Assembly (NCBI GenBank): GCA_025054905.1 | Contig: JANWZF010000293.1 | Span: forward strand, 1 to 8,945 | Direction: 5' to 3' | Source of the DNA: Tepidimonas sp. | Lineage (GTDB): Bacteria; Pseudomonadota; Gammaproteobacteria; Burkholderiales; Burkholderiaceae_C | Length of the DNA: 8,945 nt | In this document: positions 6,677 through 8,945 of the stretch, in pieces | Numbering within the stretch: the first letter of the stretch is position 1 | How the letters are laid out: the number at the start of each line of letters is the position of its first letter | Notes under the pieces: generated by a model | The model's input: only the letters and a program-made list of their open reading frames with translations | Database searches by the model: none | What the model was told of the DNA's origin: nothing | Made by a program: the position numbers and the translations under genes

Positions 6677-7815
6677 CAAGGATACGTCAATTGTGCCGCA
6701 TCAGCGCTCAACCCCGCGTCAGCCACGGCATGCCGAGCCCGTACGATTTCGGCCAATAAGGCGCGCAGCTCATCCAGACCTGTGCCTTGGGCCGCGCTGA
6801 CGAAGACGCGCGGGACGCGCCGGCCGTCGAGCTCCACCTCATCGCGCCGCCCGCGCGGCTGCAGGGCTGGCGGCAGCGCATCGATCTTGTTGGCCACCAG
6901 CACCTGCGGGATATCGCCTGCACCGATGTCGCGCAGCACGCGCAGCACATCATCGATCTTGTCCGGGTGCTGGGGATCGGCCAGATCCACCACGTGCAGC
7001 AGCAGGTCGGCCTCGCGCGCTTCCTGCAGCGTGGCGGCAAACGCCTCCACCAGCGTGTGGGGCAAGTCACGGATGAAACCGACCGTGTCGGACAGCGACA
7101 CCTGTCCGACCTCGGGCCCGAGGTAGAGCTGGCGCGTGGTGGTATCCAGCGTGGCAAACAGCTGGTCGGCCGCGTAGGCGCGCGCCTTGACCAGCGCGTT
7201 GAACAGCGTGGACTTGCCGGCGTTGGTGTAGCCCACCAGCGAGATATCGAAGGTCCCGCGGCGCTGGCGTTGGCGGCGTTGGGTGTTGCGCTGGCGCTTG
7301 ACCAGGTCCAGCCGTTGGCGCGTGCGCTGGATCGCCTCGGCGATCATGCGGCGGTCCAGCTCGATTTGCGTCTCGCCGGGCCCGCCCCGCAGGCCGATGC
7401 CGCCGCTTTGGCGCTCCAGGTGAGTCCAGCGCCGCACCAGGCGCGTCTGCAGGTACTGCAGGCGCGCCAGCTCGACCTGCAGCTTGCCCTCGTGGCTGCG
7501 CGCCCGCTGCGCGAAGATGTTCAGGATCAGCAGCACCCGGTCGTTGACCGGCAGCTTCAGGTGCCGCTCGAGGTTGCGCTGCTGCGCCGGGCTCAAAGCC
7601 TGATCGAACAGCACCTCGGCTGCGGCGTGCGCAGCGGCCAGGGCCTGGATTTCGTCAGCCTTGCCCTTGCCGACAAACAGCGCAGCGTCCGGAGCGCGGC
7701 GTCGGCAAACGACGCGGTCCAGCACCTCAAAGCCGGCACTGCGCGCCAGCTCGGCCAACTCGGCCAGCGTGGGGTCGAAATGAGGCTGCCCCAAGTCGAC
7801 CCCGACCAGGATCAC
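6676..7815 (-). CDS. hflX: Ribosome-associated GTPase HflX
   Basis: HflX is a translational GTPase that binds the 50S subunit and, in E. coli, splits stalled 70S ribosomes under stress. The 379-residue product has the N-terminal HflX domain (about 1-190) with FVGKGKADEI (47-56), ALSPAQQRNLERHL (73-86), IFAQRARSHEGKLQVELARL (100-119) and GGIGLRGGPGETQIELDRR (138-156). The G domain then shows G1 GYTNAGKS (195-202), a G2 threonine in ATLDTT (221-226), G3 DTVG (243-246), G4 NKID (309-312) and G5 SAAQG (340-344). It ends about 35 residues after G5 and lacks the C-terminal domain of about 50-60 residues found in E. coli HflX; only 15 bases separate it from hflK, so no broken remnant exists. The start is a GTG at 7815, the only canonical start found in the open frame after hfq. 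It has no good Shine-Dalgarno, and the N-terminus begins abruptly at ILVGVDLG, so the exact start is uncertain. Confidence 0.95.
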   Translation of the reverse strand: MILVGVDLGQPHFDPTLAELAELARSAGFEVLDRVVCRRRAPDAALFVGKGKADEIQALAAAHAAAEVLFDQALSPAQQRNLERHLKLPVNDRVLLILNIFAQRARSHEGKLQVELARLQYLQTRLVRRWTHLERQSGGIGLRGGPGETQIELDRRMIAEAIQRTRQRLDLVKRQRNTQRRQRQRRGTFDISLVGYTNAGKSTLFNALVKARAYAADQLFATLDTTTRQLYLGPEVGQVSLSDTVGFIRDLPHTLVEAFAATLQEAREADLLLHVVDLADPQHPDKIDDVLRVLRDIGAGDIPQVLVANKIDALPPALQPRGRRDEVELDGRRVPRVFVSAAQGTGLDELRALLAEIVRARHAVADAGLSADAAQLTYP

Positions 7816-7832
7816 GCCGGGCGCACGCTTGG

Positions 7833-7855
7833 GCCCGTCGCGCCCCGCGACGGGC
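7833..7855 (-). repeat. Perfect 10-bp hairpin between hfq and hflX
   Basis: The minus strand reads GCCCGTCGCG, then GGG, then CGCGACGGGC: a perfect 10-bp inverted repeat with a 3-base loop (a 9-bp stem with a 5-base loop is an equal reading). It begins 13 bases after the hfq stop and ends 17 bases before the hflX GTG. No T-run follows on either strand, so a classic intrinsic terminator is not supported. An RNA 3'-end stabiliser, attenuator or translational control hairpin is possible. Confidence 0.75.
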
Positions 7856-7868
7856 TGTCCTGCGGCAG

Positions 7869-8117
7869 TCAGGCCGAGCCCTCCGCGTTGGCGGTGGCCG
7901 AAAACTGCACCGGCCGGCCAGGCACGATGGTGGAGATGGCGTGCTTGTACACCATCTGCGTCACCGTGTTACGCAGCAGCACGACGTACTGGTCGAACGA
8001 CTCGATCTGCCCTTGCAGCTTGATGCCGTTGACCAGATAAATCGACACCGGCACGTGTTCGCGGCGCAGCTGGTTGAGAAACGGATCCTGAAGGAGTTGG
8101 GCCTTGTTGTTGCTCAC
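7869..8117 (-). CDS. hfq: RNA chaperone Hfq
   Basis: Hfq forms a hexameric Sm ring that pairs small RNAs with mRNAs. The 82-residue product matches the family across the ring: LLQDPFLNQLRREHVPVSIYL (8-28), GIKLQGQIESFDQYVVLLRN (31-50) for Sm1, and QMVYKHAIS (54-62) for Sm2. Proximal-face residues Gln10, Lys58 and His59 and distal-face residues Tyr27 and Lys33 are present, by alignment to E. coli Gln8, Lys56, His57, Tyr25 and Lys31. The rim reads RREH, where E. coli has RRER. The C-terminal tail is about 12-15 residues, far shorter than the E. coli tail of roughly 35. The start is GTG at 8117 with only a weak GGA about 7 bases upstream, which could keep expression low or under autocontrol (inference). 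The gene lies 74 bases after der. Confidence 0.97.
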   Translation of the reverse strand: MSNNKAQLLQDPFLNQLRREHVPVSIYLVNGIKLQGQIESFDQYVVLLRNTVTQMVYKHAISTIVPGRPVQFSATANAEGSA

Positions 8118-8191
8118 GATATGTTCCGTGTTCGTGAAAGGAGGAAGAAAAGGGATGCCGAACTTACCACAATCGCCGCCGCAGCGTGCGC
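8118..8191 (-). other. der-hfq intergenic leader with anti-Shine-Dalgarno-like tract
   Basis: This 74-base gap holds a pyrimidine-only run on the minus strand at 8154-8136. Its 3' part, CCTCCTTTC (8144-8136), matches the 3' end of 16S rRNA. No convincing promoter or terminator is visible. It is probably the hfq 5' leader, if hfq is transcribed from within or upstream of der. Confidence 0.5.
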
Positions 8192-8945
8192 TCAGGCGAA
8201 CGGATTGTCCTGGGTGCGCAGCTCGATGCGCAAAGGCGTGCCGACCAGATCGAAGGCTTTGCGAAAGCGCGCCTCCAGATAGCGCCGGTAGGCGTCACCG
8301 ACATGCTCCAGTGCATTGCCGTGGATCACGATCACCGGCGGATTGTTCCCCCCCTGATGCGCGTAGCGCAGCTTGGGGCGCACATGGCCTGCGCGCCGTG
8401 GGGCCTGAAACGCCACAGCCTCGTACAGCAGGCGCGTCAGCAGCGGGGTGGGCATCTTGATCATGGCCGACTCGTACGCCCGCACGATCGACCCCCACAG
8501 CGCCTGGATACCCTGGCGCTGGCGCGCCGAGATGAAGTGCAGCGGGGCGTGCTTCAAAAACCCCAGTCGTGCCTCGATCGAGCGCTGCACGCATTGCCGC
8601 TGGTAGGCATCCACCGCATCCCATTTGTTGACCGCCAACACCACCGAGCGGCCGCTGTCGAGGATGAAGCCTGCGATGTGCGCATCCTGTTCGGTGACGC
8701 CCTCGGTGGCGTCCAGCAACAGCAGCACCACGTGCGCGCCTTCGATCGCCTGCAAGGTTTTGACGACGGAGAACTTTTCCACCGCCTGAAACACCTTTCC
8801 CTTGCGGCGCAGCCCGGCGGTGTCGATCAGTTCGAAGCGGCGCCCCTGCCGCTCAAACGGCACGCGGATCGCATCGCGCGTCGTGCCGGGCAGATCAAAC
8901 GCCACCAGCCGCTCTTCGCCAAGCCAGGCGTTGATCAAGGTGGAC
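8192..8945 (-). CDS. der: Ribosome assembly GTPase Der (EngA), N-terminal half outside window
   Basis: Der is a tandem-GTPase required for 50S subunit maturation. The window shows its last 250 residues: most of the second G domain and the C-terminal KH-like domain. Numbering from the first complete codon (Ser at 8944), STLIN (1-5) is the end of the second P-loop, with the GRPNVGK part expected just past the edge. DLPGTTRD (17-24) gives the G2 threonine, DTAG (41-44) is G3, NKWD (106-109) is G4, and SAR (139-141) is the G5 position. VEKFSVVKTLQAIE (54-67) is typical of Der. The KH-like region (about 165-240) includes LKYAH-like LRYAHQGGNNPPVIVIHGN (192-210). The protein ends DNPFA at the usual place (E. 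coli ends ENPYANKR). The first G domain cannot be assessed. Confidence 0.97.
   Translation of the reverse strand, partial: STLINAWLGEERLVAFDLPGTTRDAIRVPFERQGRRFELIDTAGLRRKGKVFQAVEKFSVVKTLQAIEGAHVVLLLLDATEGVTEQDAHIAGFILDSGRSVVLAVNKWDAVDAYQRQCVQRSIEARLGFLKHAPLHFISARQRQGIQALWGSIVRAYESAMIKMPTPLLTRLLYEAVAFQAPRRAGHVRPKLRYAHQGGNNPPVIVIHGNALEHVGDAYRRYLEARFRKAFDLVGTPLRIELRTQDNPFA

Noticed and set aside
7833..7855. Reading the hfq-hflX hairpin as a rho-independent terminator
   Set aside because: The stem is strong but neither strand has a T-run after it. It is listed as a structural repeat instead.
6787..8040. Long plus-strand open frame (417 codons) opposite hflX and hfq
   Set aside because: It crosses two well-identified minus-strand genes and shows only biased Gln/Leu/Ala/Arg composition, as expected from reversed high-GC codons.
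8155..8460. Plus-strand frame starting at an ATG 10 bases after a perfect GGAGG
   Set aside because: The ribosome-binding-like GAAAGGAGG is striking, but the 101-residue product is Pro/Arg/Ala/Cys-rich without motifs and runs antisense through the conserved end of der. No plus-strand promoter was found.

Overview
The window is a compact block of conserved housekeeping genes from a high-GC betaproteobacterium. Burkholderiales, probably Comamonadaceae or a close relative, is the best guess. This rests on my recall of the gene order der-hfq-hflX-hflK-hflC-hisZ-purA-phosphoribosyltransferase, the short Hfq with its RREH rim, and protein sequences such as the FNLNDPRWGRG stretch of HflK. I cannot name a genus. 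All nine genes lie on the minus strand, so transcription runs from high to low coordinates. No mobile element, CRISPR array, tRNA, rRNA or phage gene was seen, and no stretch longer than about 75 bases lacks a gene.

In transcription order, the right edge (8945-8192) holds the C-terminal half of der, cut by the window end. hfq (8117-7869), hflX (7815-6676), hflK (6660-5311) and hflC (5290-4391) follow. Together they form an RNA-chaperone, ribosome-GTPase and membrane-protease-modulator block. hfq and hflX both start with GTG, and a perfect 10-bp hairpin lies between them. hflX, hflK and hflC are tightly packed (gaps of 15 and 20 bases), and the hflK and hflC starts have recognisable ribosome binding sites.

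A 59-base gap after hflC carries a promoter-like element (TTGGCC - 15 bases - TACAAT) whose spacer is built from a repeated GC-rich octamer. It precedes a nucleotide and amino-acid metabolism block: hisZ (4331-3153), purA (3089-1701), a purine-type phosphoribosyltransferase (1657-1133) and metC (1145 to beyond base 1). The metC start overlaps the end of the phosphoribosyltransferase gene by 13 bases. HisZ controls the first PRPP- and ATP-consuming step of histidine synthesis, PurA commits IMP to AMP, and the phosphoribosyltransferase uses PRPP, so three consecutive genes touch the same PRPP/purine pool.

I found no clearly new biological system here. The points worth checking are the hfq-hflX hairpin, the repeat-filled promoter candidate before hisZ, an anti-Shine-Dalgarno-like tract in the hfq leader, an HflX without the C-terminal domain, and MetC residues at the expected phosphate-clamp positions that differ from E. 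coli.
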